Shown here in pieces: positions 1 through 7,677 of a stretch of DNA of 10,777 nucleotides. The stretch lies in NCBI GenBank assembly GCA_027295975.1, contig JAPUJX010000560.1, positions 1-10,777 of the forward strand, in the 5' to 3' direction. Under the pieces are notes generated by a model, which saw nothing but the letters and a program-made list of their open reading frames with translations, was not told the origin of the DNA and ran no database searches. The position numbers and the translations under genes are program-made. The DNA is from Gammaproteobacteria bacterium. Its GTDB lineage: Bacteria > Pseudomonadota > Gammaproteobacteria > Pseudomonadales > Azotimanducaceae. Within the stretch, counting starts at the first letter, position 1. Every line of letters starts with the position of its first letter.

Positions 1-741
1 GTTGTCGAAAATGGTAATGGTCGTATCACTGGAATAGTTCACATCGTGCTGGTGGGATGTAGTGCCGGACCACTTCCACTTTATCTTGCCCGTTCTTCTA
101 CTGACTTCCGCAATCAGACTGATGCGCCGGAAACTCATGAGCCAGTCGCCTTTCGGGGTAAGAGAAATCGAATTGCAATGGCTCCACTCCATACGATGAT
201 CAAGGGGGCAGATGATCTCGGTGGCAGGGTCGAAATGCTCCCAGGACTTCCAGGTTTTGACGATGTCGCCTTCGGTTGTCACTTCGATGACCAGATCTCC
301 CAACATGTGTTTTGGGTCGTCGTCTTTCTCGTGGTAACCGCCTTTTATCTTTCGCGCCAAACCCCCGGGTAGCGGCTCCCACTTGACGAGCAGGGTATTG
401 CCGTTGGGAAGTCGTTGATAGTCGTGATGTATCCAGGGGTCTTCGTATTGCCAGACAACGTTACCTTGCCAATCCAGTTCGTAACATGCCGCAGATTGGC
501 CGTTCAGCCCCCGCTGACCCTCGACACTTTCGGAAGGAGCCGCCAGCGCCATCAGATTGCCGTTTTCCAGGAGTTCCGGGTTGATCAGACCCTTGTCGTT
601 TTGCCACTGGTGGACAAAACGACCCTCCATGTCCATCAGGAATGCCTTGTCCTGGTCGGCGGAAAACAGTGTATATCCGCGGTAACTCAGTTGCGGGTTG
701 TAGTGAATCAACCCGTTCGGGTGGTGCTCGGAACGAGCCAT
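1..741 (-). CDS. Aryl-sulfate sulfotransferase-family protein, C-terminus cut by window edge
   Basis: This minus-strand frame is open for all 247 codons from the ATG at 741 to the left edge, so only the N-terminal part is seen. An AAGGG ribosome site lies eight bases upstream (750-754), and an in-frame stop just above excludes a longer form. The translation resembles the arylsulfotransferase beta-propeller family: HHDYQRLPNGNTLLV (residues 105-119), WSHCNSIS (186-193), FRR (204-206), SHQHDV (229-234) and a terminal TIFDN. In E. coli AssT sulfate passes through a histidine, with further His and Arg residues in the pocket. His105/106, His188, Arg205/206 and His230/232 are plausible equivalents, but this is unaligned inference. 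There is no signal peptide, so it is predicted cytosolic, unlike periplasmic enteric AssT. It is the last visible gene of the operon, 49 bases after the PQQ dehydrogenase. The family is fairly sure; activity and substrate are unknown. Confidence 0.8.
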   Translation of the reverse strand, partial: MARSEHHPNGLIHYNPQLSYRGYTLFSADQDKAFLMDMEGRFVHQWQNDKGLINPELLENGNLMALAAPSESVEGQRGLNGQSAACYELDWQGNVVWQYEDPWIHHDYQRLPNGNTLLVKWEPLPGGLARKIKGGYHEKDDDPKHMLGDLVIEVTTEGDIVKTWKSWEHFDPATEIICPLDHRMEWSHCNSISLTPKGDWLMSFRRISLIAEVSRRTGKIKWKWSGTTSHQHDVNYSSDTTITIFDN

Positions 742-790
742 ATGATGATCCCTTGTTGTTATTCCATCAGCGAATTTGATTGGTGAAGGT

Positions 791-2989
791 TCATTGGAGT
801 TCGTCGAGATCTTCGAGCTGCGCCTTTCTGGCTTCGAGAGACTTCGAAATTGCAAATTGGCGAATGGCTTCGATGTCGCCCCGGGCCAATTCCCCGGCAA
901 AACTTCGCATTCCGAGTTCCCGGCGGGCTCCGCCGAGTACGATAGCTTCGTATGTGGCGTGGGTATCCGCCGTCATCCTGCGAAGATCCGTCACCCTGAT
1001 CCCAATAGTGTAGTCGCGTCCCAGCGGTCCGTGGCAGTTGGCACAAATTTCATGATAGAGCCGATCACCATGTTCGAGTTCCTCGGCAGACGCTGTCAAC
1101 GGCGGCTGTTCCGGGAATGACAGGTCTCGAGTCCGGGATGGAGGTAACCCGGCGAGTCCCCCCAGCTTGAAAACCAGGATTCTGCCGCCGCCTTCATAGT
1201 TCGGCTGCGCGCCTGCCAGCTGGGCAAGATACTGAACGCCGTCCACTTCATAGCTGATTGGATTTGCGGAAACGTAACCGTCGGTAGCGTATTGCCAGAG
1301 CAGTACACCATTATCCGTGTTGTACGCCTTGATGGAGCCGGTACTGTCACCTTGGAACAAGACACCACCAGCAGTTGCCAGCACGCCACTGTTGCCGGTA
1401 GTTTCATTTTCCACCGACCAGAGCGTCTCGCCGGAGAGAGGGTCGAATGCTTTCAGGAAGGCGGTAATCTCCGGTCTAGGCGCTGCCGCTTCGACCAACT
1501 GTTCCCGGTAGGTACCGATGGCGACGCCAAGGGACATCCCCACGGTGTTCTTTTTGAATATCCCGGTTTTAGCGAACTCTTCCGGTAGCGCATAGAAAAA
1601 TGGTAGATCGTGGGTTGGCAGATACATGATGCCCCGAGTTGCGTCGTAGGACATTCCCTGCCAGTTGTGGGCACCTCCCGCCCCGGGAAGAACCCACTTG
1701 GCATCGTCCTCGTAATACCGCTCGGGGTTTTCAACGGGCCGTCCGGTTTCCATATCCACATGGGTCGCCCAGTTGATGGTCCCGAAAGGGTTCGCGCGCA
1801 ACAGGGTGCCGTCGGTGCGATCAAGCACGTAGAAAAAACCGTTCTTCGGCGCCTGCATCAGAACTTTGCGTTCCACGCCATCAACCTCCAAGTCGGCCAG
1901 CACCATGTCCATGGCGGAGCTGTAATCCCAGTTGTCGCCGGGAACGGTCTGGTAATACCACTTCATGCGGCCGGTGTCGGTGTCGATTGCGACTATAGCC
2001 GTCAAAAAGAGATTGTCCCCACCACCCGGTGAACGAATGTCTCTTGGCCAGGGCGCGCCATTACCGACCCCGAGGTATACCGTTTTCAGGTCGGGATCGT
2101 AAACGATGGAGTTCCAGACGGTGCCGCCGCCCCCGAATTTCCACCACTCGCCCGTCCAGGTTTTGACGGCTAATTCGAGTTCGGGGTGCTCGAATGGTAG
2201 CGACGGGTCGCCGGGGACCAGGTAAAAACGCCATGCCAGTTCGCCCGTCTCGGTGTCGTAAGCACTGACGTATCCACGCACGCCGTACTCGGAGCTGCTT
2301 TGCCCGATGTAGACCTTGCCACCGCCGACTCGCGGTGCGCCGGTAACCGTGAATGGGCTTCCGGCAGTCGCATGAAAGGTGTCGACATCCCAGATCTTTT
2401 CACCGGACGCCGCGTCGACCGCTACCATGCGGCCGTCGAAAGTGGCGATGAAAACCCGCCCCTCGTATACCGCGAGGCCTCTGTTCATCGGGCTGCCGCA
2501 GCAGGCGTAACGAACGAATTCCCGTCGCGTTTTCGGATCGAAAGACCAGATCTCGTCGCCGCTCGTGGCGTCGAGGGCGTAGGTTACGTTCCACGGGTCC
2601 GATACATACATGACCCCGTCGATCACCAGGGGGGTGTTCTGTATGCGATGTCTTCCACCCAGAGGCTTAAACCAGGCAAGACCTAAATCGGCGACGGTCT
2701 CGCGATTAATCTGAGTGAGCTTGGAGAACCTTTGCTCCTCGAAGGTCTGGCCGTATGTCAACCACTGTCCGGGTTCTTCGACTAATGCCCGCCTGATTCG
2801 ATCGTCGTCCAGATTTCTTGCATCTGGTGCCGGCCGTTCGACGGTTGCCGTAGAGGTGGTTAAGGTGGTTGTGGCGGTTGGATCCGTTGCCGGGGCTGAC
2901 AACCAGACCAGGATCACGGTAATCAATGATGCCACGACAACCGAGATGACTATGGTTTTCAAGCGACTCCCCCTAGGAGCTTGTTTCAC
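791..2989 (-). CDS. PQQ-dependent quinohaemoprotein dehydrogenase with C-terminal cytochrome c domain
   Basis: This 732-residue protein, numbered from a GTG start, has the build of a type II quinohaemoprotein alcohol dehydrogenase. Residues 11-30 form a signal peptide or membrane anchor, followed by a Thr-rich linker (about 34-50), a PQQ beta-propeller (about 70-610), and cytochrome c with CANCH (649-653) and probable haem ligand Met694. Cys163-Cys164 are the vicinal pair that lies over PQQ in this family. Glu234 (SEYGVRGY), Asn310 (GVGNGAPW) and Asp355 (GDNWDY) match the metal ligands and catalytic base. Residue 357 is Ser, whereas lanthanide enzymes carry a second Asp there, so calcium is predicted. 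The family oxidises alcohols or aldehydes in the periplasm and passes electrons to cytochromes; the substrate is not readable here. A TTG at 2962 with AGGGGGAG upstream would remove nine residues and give a cleaner signal peptide; it may be the true start. The gene lies 19 bases after the transporter stop. Confidence 0.93.
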   Translation of the reverse strand: MKQAPRGSRLKTIVISVVVASLITVILVWLSAPATDPTATTTLTTSTATVERPAPDARNLDDDRIRRALVEEPGQWLTYGQTFEEQRFSKLTQINRETVADLGLAWFKPLGGRHRIQNTPLVIDGVMYVSDPWNVTYALDATSGDEIWSFDPKTRREFVRYACCGSPMNRGLAVYEGRVFIATFDGRMVAVDAASGEKIWDVDTFHATAGSPFTVTGAPRVGGGKVYIGQSSSEYGVRGYVSAYDTETGELAWRFYLVPGDPSLPFEHPELELAVKTWTGEWWKFGGGGTVWNSIVYDPDLKTVYLGVGNGAPWPRDIRSPGGGDNLFLTAIVAIDTDTGRMKWYYQTVPGDNWDYSSAMDMVLADLEVDGVERKVLMQAPKNGFFYVLDRTDGTLLRANPFGTINWATHVDMETGRPVENPERYYEDDAKWVLPGAGGAHNWQGMSYDATRGIMYLPTHDLPFFYALPEEFAKTGIFKKNTVGMSLGVAIGTYREQLVEAAAPRPEITAFLKAFDPLSGETLWSVENETTGNSGVLATAGGVLFQGDSTGSIKAYNTDNGVLLWQYATDGYVSANPISYEVDGVQYLAQLAGAQPNYEGGGRILVFKLGGLAGLPPSRTRDLSFPEQPPLTASAEELEHGDRLYHEICANCHGPLGRDYTIGIRVTDLRRMTADTHATYEAIVLGGARRELGMRSFAGELARGDIEAIRQFAISKSLEARKAQLEDLDELQ
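2967..2974 (-). promoter_or_regulatory. Ribosome binding site favouring a TTG start for the PQQ dehydrogenase
   Basis: On the minus strand AGGGGGAG ends four bases before the TTG codon at 2962. The upstream GTG at 2989 has no comparable site. Starting at TTG gives an N-terminus reading MKTIVISVVV, a standard export signal. The short spacing leaves some doubt. Confidence 0.5.
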
Positions 2990-3008
2990 AAATAGCTTTA
3001 ACGATCTG

Positions 3009-4532
3009 CTAGTCGAGACTAACCCCGCCCATTTCGCCCTCCGCCGCGCGCTCGGCGCGTCTCACCTTCAGTAAGATCAATATCGCCGCGTGTTTTTCAC
3101 GATTCAAGCCGTAACGCGTATACAACCAGACCGCAGTGAAACCGAACAGGGCGACCGCGGGGCCATACAGCAAACCGAGGTTAACCAGGGTCTCCGGCGG
3201 CACATCCGCCGCGGTGCGAATAGCGTCGCCGGTAGGCCAGTTGATGAACTCGAGCCCGAAACCAGCAATCAGTCCACCAAAACCCGCCGTTGCTTTAGCG
3301 GCAAAGGAAACCGCGGCAAAAAAGATTCCTTCCTGGCGGCGTCCGGTTTTCAGTTCGTGTTCGTCGACGATGTCGGCCACCATCGAGCCGAACGACACGA
3401 TTCCCTGGCTCACGCCCGCGCCCTGAAAGAAAGCAACCCCCACCAGAATAGGAACGAGGATAAGCGAATCGTTTTCCGGGAAAAAACCCAGCAGCCGCAG
3501 AGTCACCGGCAAAAATTGCAAGGCGGCCCACCACGCCGTGCCCCACACTACGGCGGGTTTTTTATCGAACATTCGATGGAAATAGCGAGTTAACGGCGTA
3601 CCGACCAGAATTCCAAGGGGGTATACGATCAGCACCATCTGGAGCGCCGAGGCATCGAGTTCCCAGAAAAACGTAAAAATGAAAAGATTGAGAGACACAG
3701 TCACGCCGGCCATCACGAATGACACCAGCACCGCGAGGAACAAAGCCCGGAAGTTGGAGTTTTGTAAGGCAAGCCGGCTTTCCTTGAACACCACCTTGAG
3801 CGCAAATGGCTCTTGAGGTGCGCCGTGATTTGGCAGATGTTTGATCTCTTTGTGGGTACCGATCGCCGAGATCCAGATAGTCACCCACATAACGATGGCA
3901 CACACGGCCGCAAATGTTGGATAGTTGGAATTGTCCAGCTGGCCTCGCGCGCCGTCGTCGCTCTCAGGGAAAAACAGAGTGACAGACGCAAACACGAGCA
4001 GGCTTCCTATGATTCCGAAAGCCGTGCGGTAACCAACGATGGTCGTGCGCTCTTCGTAGTCATCTGACAACTCTGCGCCAAGGGCGATGTGCGGCACGTG
4101 ATACAAGGTCATCGCCGCGCGGGTGAGGATGGTAAATATCGTCAGCCATGTAAAAAGCGCCCATTGGTTGAGCCCTTCGGGCGGCACGAACGTAAAATAG
4201 AACGCAACGGCTAGAGGCACTGCAGACGCATACATGAACGGGTGGCGACGACCCCAGCGCGATCGCCAGGTGTCCGAAAGGTACCCGGCGATGGGATCGG
4301 ATACCGCGTCGAAACAAAGCGCTATGAACAGGGCCGTTCCCGCCAATGACGGCGACAGTCCATGCACCTGGACGTAAAAAAACAACAGGAATAGCGCAAA
4401 CGCGTTGTTTTTTATTCCTTCGGCCGCCTGGCCGATGCCAAAGCTGACCTTGGTCGTGAAACCGACCGTACGTATGGGTTCTGTATCCGCCAGTGTTGAG
4501 TCCTTCCAAACCTGTGCGTGGCTCCCAACCAT
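3009..4532 (-). CDS. GPH-family (MelB/LacS-like) MFS cation:sugar symporter
   Basis: This is a 507-residue inner-membrane protein with about twelve hydrophobic stretches. It belongs to the glycoside-pentoside-hexuronide:cation symporter family (MFS_2). The signature is FDAVSDPIAGYLSD near residues 74-87, followed by RSRWGRRHPF: Asp75 and Asp79 match the DxxxD cation site of MelB (Asp55, Asp59). The conserved loop ELKTGRRQEG (about 393-402) is also present. The VPHIALGAE stretch near 146 has His in the position where MelB appears to carry Asp124, so sugar recognition probably differs. Known members import glycosides, uronides or related small molecules with H+ or Na+; this substrate is unknown. 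I chose the first ATG (4532); an in-frame TTG at 4556 would add eight residues, and neither has a clear ribosome site. It is the first gene of the minus-strand operon, divergent from the PhyH-family gene, and probably imports the compound processed by its neighbours. Confidence 0.88.
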   Translation of the reverse strand: MVGSHAQVWKDSTLADTEPIRTVGFTTKVSFGIGQAAEGIKNNAFALFLLFFYVQVHGLSPSLAGTALFIALCFDAVSDPIAGYLSDTWRSRWGRRHPFMYASAVPLAVAFYFTFVPPEGLNQWALFTWLTIFTILTRAAMTLYHVPHIALGAELSDDYEERTTIVGYRTAFGIIGSLLVFASVTLFFPESDDGARGQLDNSNYPTFAAVCAIVMWVTIWISAIGTHKEIKHLPNHGAPQEPFALKVVFKESRLALQNSNFRALFLAVLVSFVMAGVTVSLNLFIFTFFWELDASALQMVLIVYPLGILVGTPLTRYFHRMFDKKPAVVWGTAWWAALQFLPVTLRLLGFFPENDSLILVPILVGVAFFQGAGVSQGIVSFGSMVADIVDEHELKTGRRQEGIFFAAVSFAAKATAGFGGLIAGFGLEFINWPTGDAIRTAADVPPETLVNLGLLYGPAVALFGFTAVWLYTRYGLNREKHAAILILLKVRRAERAAEGEMGGVSLD

Positions 4533-4556
4533 AAACGCGAATATCGGGGTACTCAA

Positions 4557-4628
4557 GCCTCACGAAGGGGGCTCGGAAATCTGTCTCGCCATTTTTTGGC
4601 AATCGGGTTTATGCTGTAGCTGTATTGG
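4557..4628. promoter_or_regulatory. Short divergent control region between transporter and PhyH-family gene
   Basis: These 72 bases must hold promoters for both divergent units unless the oxygenase starts at a later ATG. A TTGGCA at 4596-4601 on the plus strand resembles a -35 box, but the best -10 partner (TGTATT at 4621-4626) is 19 bases away, so the match is poor. A small GCCA/TGGC stem over a T run lies at about 4588-4600. No clear operator is seen. The arrangement suggests shared control of the two units. Confidence 0.3.
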
Positions 4629-5825
4629 ATGCTAGGGATCACACCTGCGTGGGATGTCATGACTGGTCCAGATGAGACGATGGAACCCACCGCAGCCGAA
4701 CATCTGGCGGGCATGACCGAGTACATGCAGGAGGGTAAACGTAACGCGCTTGCTCTCGGCAACCGGGGACCCCTTCGGTTTGGCGACGATGGCTTGCTGC
4801 ATCCCGATATTCTGGAATCGTACTGGCGGCACGGGTTTTATGTGTTCGAAGGCGTTATCGACACAGCGGAACTTCTGGAATTGCGAGACGGTATCGACAA
4901 CATGCTGGAGCGTGCGCCGACAGGTCCTGGTGCGGAGGTGGATTCCAGAGGTCGCCGGGCATTGGGCCTGGAATTTCAGCGGGATACCTACATCTGGGTG
5001 CCGCCGCTGAGCGATCCCGTAGGAGGCACGACACTCAACGGGGGTCGCCACCCGGTAAAGATGGCGGAGCCGGTTGCACCGGAGAACGCGCCGGCCGAGG
5101 TCATCTACATGATGTTCGGGATGTGCCAGGTCATGGATTCGGGGCTCAGGTTGTACGGTCATCCGCAACTGCTGGCAGTGGCCGAGAGCATCAACGGTTC
5201 GGACTTCACGCCGTTCAACGATGCCATTTTCGTGAAACAGCCCGGCCTCGGCGGGTCGGTCGCCTGGCATCAGGACGGGCTCACCCATTGGGCTTCCCCT
5301 CGCTGGGATGAAGGGATTCACGGTTTCAACTTTCAGGTGCAGTTGTATCCCAGTACGCCTGGCAACTGCCTTTGGGTTGTGCCGGGCACTCACAAGCTTG
5401 GCAAGGTCGATATCGCAGCGTTGGTGGAGGACAACGGTGGATCGGAGCGATTGACCGAAGCAATACCGCTTTTTTGCGCAGCCGGTGACGTCACGATCAC
5501 CAACCGCCAGGCTTTACATTGTTCGTTCGCCAACACCTCTAAAGACCCCAGGGTGTCTCTGACGTTTGGCTTTCACCGCCGCTCCTCGGTGTTGGGTGCG
5601 GCAGGTGTGCTGGGTTCCGGTAAGGGAGTTATATTCGACGAGACGCGCATCCGCGAACGTTCCAGCATTATTGCCGTCGCCATTGATGCGCGACAGCAAC
5701 ACTATCCTTCTGAAACGCGTTACCTCTACCAGCCGTTTGCCGGCCTGGAAGATGAGTTTCGCTGGAACGAGCACACCCGCGAAACGGTGCTCAAAGATTA
5801 CAACCTGAAGGATCTGGGTATTTGA
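4629..5825 (+). CDS. Phytanoyl-CoA dioxygenase (PhyH)-family Fe(II)/2-oxoglutarate oxygenase
   Basis: This 398-residue cytosolic protein has the double-stranded beta-helix pattern of the PhyH family. The iron-binding facial triad is visible: His214 and Asp216 in VAWHQDGLTHW, and His297 in RQALHCSFAN. Arg308 (PRVSLTFGF) is placed to bind 2-oxoglutarate. The N-terminal helix reading ILESYWRHGFYVFEGVID (61-78) is the usual family opening. Members hydroxylate diverse small molecules using O2 and 2-oxoglutarate, releasing succinate and CO2; the substrate cannot be read here. The start is uncertain. The ATG at 4629 has no clear ribosome site, and ATGs at 4659 and 4680 are alternatives that leave the domain intact. 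The gene is divergent from the transporter-PQQ dehydrogenase-sulfotransferase operon, which suggests a common pathway, and is followed by a weak terminator. Confidence 0.88.
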   Translation: MLGITPAWDVMTGPDETMEPTAAEHLAGMTEYMQEGKRNALALGNRGPLRFGDDGLLHPDILESYWRHGFYVFEGVIDTAELLELRDGIDNMLERAPTGPGAEVDSRGRRALGLEFQRDTYIWVPPLSDPVGGTTLNGGRHPVKMAEPVAPENAPAEVIYMMFGMCQVMDSGLRLYGHPQLLAVAESINGSDFTPFNDAIFVKQPGLGGSVAWHQDGLTHWASPRWDEGIHGFNFQVQLYPSTPGNCLWVVPGTHKLGKVDIAALVEDNGGSERLTEAIPLFCAAGDVTITNRQALHCSFANTSKDPRVSLTFGFHRRSSVLGAAGVLGSGKGVIFDETRIRERSSIIAVAIDARQQHYPSETRYLYQPFAGLEDEFRWNEHTRETVLKDYNLKDLGI

Positions 5826-5853
5826 GTCCTGTCATGGAAGCCGATTGCACGTA

Positions 5854-5880
5854 ACCCGAAAGCAACCCGGGTCGTTTTTT
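5854..5880 (+). terminator. Weak Rho-independent terminator after the PhyH-family gene
   Basis: ACCCG at 5854-5858 can pair with CGGGT at 5868-5872 across a nine-base loop, and a run of six T follows at 5875-5880. The stem is only five pairs, so strength is doubtful. It lies in the 67-base gap between convergent stop codons. Confidence 0.45.
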
Positions 5881-5892
5881 CAGCAACTCTTC

Positions 5893-7389
5893 TCAAAGCT
5901 GGCTGGCAATGATGCTCGCCATGTTGTGGCGCCAGGACTGCTCGATCGGTGCCGTCAACTCCTCGGAGTGAGCAAAGTCGGCGGCAAAGATACGCTCCAA
6001 TACCTGGTTGGTGAATTCCGGGGCACTACTCGCCAGACTCGCTTCTCGATTGACCCGGAAGCTCAAGCGGTCGAAGTTCGCAGAGCCGAGCACCGCCCAG
6101 CCATCGTAGACCGCGGCTTTGACGTGTGACATACCATGGTAATTGTAGATACGGGCACCGGCCGCGAGCAGCAGGTTCGCCGCTTTCTCGTTGGCCTGGT
6201 TCATGATTCCGTGGTTACTATCCAGGGACATGATGACCCGCACGTCCACCCCGCGCAGCCGGGCCCGCACGAGGGCATGGAGAATTTTCGCATCCGAAAA
6301 GTACGAGTTCTCGATGTAGATGTAGCGTTTGGCGTTCTTGATTGCCGCGAATTGGGCGCGATACAGATCGGATGCGTATGGTTTGGTCATAATCGTGCGG
6401 ATCTCGTATCCACCCCCGGAACGCTCGCCACTCGGCCGCCGCTTGAAGAGCCTGGTCAACAATCGCAGATCGCCCAGTCCTCTCGAGTGCTCCCACTTTT
6501 TGACGAACTCGTAAACCAGGTCGCCAACTATCGGCCCCTCGGCACGAACCATGACGTCGTGCCAGTCATAGCGGTACTCGCGGCCGATGTTCATGCCACC
6601 GATGAACATGATGTTGTTGTCGATAATGGTGGTTTTTGTGTGATCACCCGTTAACCAGGGGTTGGTTAAATTGCGAACTTCAATTTCAGAATTTTCCTTG
6701 AGATAACTCGTGATCGTTATCGGTTTGTTCTCGAGCACCGGCTGCGCGTCGGTAACGACACGCTCAGCCAGCAAAGTCCCCAAGCCGTCGAACATGACGT
6801 CCACGTCGATTTCCGCCGACCGTTCTTTGAGTTGATCGGCAACCGCGAGGGACACATCATCCGTATCGAAGATGTAGGTGCGAAGCTTGATGGAGCTTTT
6901 CGCGTTTTTTATTGCGGCTGCCAGTGCCGGAAAGTACTCGTCACCATCGATCAGTAATTCGATCCGGCCGAACGAACGATGGTCGCCGACGATCTTGTCG
7001 AGCTGGCTTTCCCAGTCGGTAAGGTCCATCCCATCACCTTGATGTAGCGGTGCTGCCTCAACCCCTTCCAGTGCTGGTATGCGGACGGCGCGCAACACCA
7101 TTTCGCGGGAAGTGTCCACCGTGCTGTCTCCGATGAGCAATAGAAACCGGGAGACATAGGAGAATGGGCGGTTGATAGGTTCAACGAGCTGGCTGCGGAA
7201 AACATGAAAGCCGAGCTTCAGGGAGCCCATCAGTTTGCTCGAATCCTGTTGCGGCGCCTGGACCTTTTCGATTGCACGCTCGATCGACTTTTCTTCTTCC
7301 AATCCGACCGAAGACCGGTTCGGCCGGGTTGCGCAGCCGTTCCCAATAATCAGAATCATTACCAGTATCGCCGGTCTTGAAACCCACAT
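5893..7389 (-). CDS. Phospholipase D / cardiolipin synthase-like protein with two HKD motifs
   Basis: This 498-residue protein carries two HxKxxxxD motifs, the mark of the phospholipase D superfamily: His250/Lys252/Asp257 (DHTKTTIIDN) and His422/Lys424/Asp429 (SHVKAAVYDG). The second is followed by GSANFD (435-440). The two His residues form one active site in a single chain. Length and layout fit bacterial cardiolipin synthases of the ClsC type or related phosphatidyltransferases, which join phospholipids at the inner membrane. A nuclease or phospholipase role cannot be excluded. I chose the ATG at 7389 rather than 7410 because GAGGAG sits seven bases before it. That gives MWVSRPAILVMILIIGNGC, a hydrophobic leader ending at Cys19. 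The box GNGC is an imperfect lipobox, so lipoprotein status is only probable. The gene is divergent from the Usp-like gene and convergent with the PhyH-family gene; no functional link to either is evident. Confidence 0.88.
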   Translation of the reverse strand: MWVSRPAILVMILIIGNGCATRPNRSSVGLEEEKSIERAIEKVQAPQQDSSKLMGSLKLGFHVFRSQLVEPINRPFSYVSRFLLLIGDSTVDTSREMVLRAVRIPALEGVEAAPLHQGDGMDLTDWESQLDKIVGDHRSFGRIELLIDGDEYFPALAAAIKNAKSSIKLRTYIFDTDDVSLAVADQLKERSAEIDVDVMFDGLGTLLAERVVTDAQPVLENKPITITSYLKENSEIEVRNLTNPWLTGDHTKTTIIDNNIMFIGGMNIGREYRYDWHDVMVRAEGPIVGDLVYEFVKKWEHSRGLGDLRLLTRLFKRRPSGERSGGGYEIRTIMTKPYASDLYRAQFAAIKNAKRYIYIENSYFSDAKILHALVRARLRGVDVRVIMSLDSNHGIMNQANEKAANLLLAAGARIYNYHGMSHVKAAVYDGWAVLGSANFDRLSFRVNREASLASSAPEFTNQVLERIFAADFAHSEELTAPIEQSWRHNMASIIASQL

Positions 7390-7396
7390 GATCGAG

Positions 7397-7402
7397 CTCC
7401 TC
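7397..7402 (-). promoter_or_regulatory. Ribosome binding site deciding the start of the HKD gene
   Basis: On the minus strand GAGGAG lies seven bases before the ATG at 7389. The upstream in-frame ATG at 7410 would place this site inside the coding region and add seven polar residues before the hydrophobic leader. The shorter start is therefore preferred. Confidence 0.7.
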
Positions 7403-7668
7403 GTGCTCATTCGTAGTGGGGATCACTGTAGTCGGTGGGTCACTTGGAAGACTGATGGCCGGGTTTGGAATGCCTTCGGTTTCTGGAGGAAGCCTCTTGA
7501 GGCGATTGAAAACGGCTCTTAGAACGCGATCGGCGGCGATTCTGTGAATGTGTAACACCATGGCTTCCCAATCGTCGGTGGGTCTACCCAATAACCCCTT
7601 CGTTTGGCATATTGCCGTCGGTGCCGCCATCGGAGACAATTCCTCGCCGTCTTCTGGTTTCTTTCTTC
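7403..7668. promoter_or_regulatory. Divergent intergenic region between HKD gene and Usp-like gene
   Basis: This region must carry promoters for both divergent genes. No convincing -35/-10 pair stands out. A TTGAAA lies at 7506-7511, but nothing close to TATAAT follows at 17 bases. Two overlapping hairpins are visible: GAGG(7486-7489)/CCTC(7493-7496) and GCCTC(7492-7496)/GAGGC(7499-7503). A minus-strand frame is open through part of it (down to 7181), but it runs out of frame into the HKD gene and resembles nothing I know. Confidence 0.35.
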
Positions 7669-7673
7669 GGAGG
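7669..7673 (+). promoter_or_regulatory. Ribosome binding site deciding the start of the Usp-like gene
   Basis: GGAGG lies four bases before the ATG at 7678. An in-frame ATG at 7612 would give 22 further residues reading MPSVPPSETIPRR, without a ribosome site and unlike the family. The 7678 start is preferred. Confidence 0.75.
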
Positions 7674-7677
7674 AATC

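Noticed and set aside
46..786. Two plus-strand frames (46-372 and 415-786) opposite the sulfotransferase gene
   Set aside because: They are antisense to a frame with clear family motifs, have no ribosome sites, and their translations look like reversed-strand shadows.
4632..5393. Long 253-codon minus-strand frame over the PhyH-family gene
   Set aside because: The plus frame has the His/Asp/His and Arg motifs; the antisense translation is His/Arg-rich without a recognisable domain, as expected for a shadow.
7181..7639. 152-codon minus-strand frame across the intergenic region into the HKD gene
   Set aside because: It overlaps the HKD coding region by about 200 bases in another frame and has no recognisable domain or good ribosome site. 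The part outside the gene could encode a small protein, but nothing supports it.
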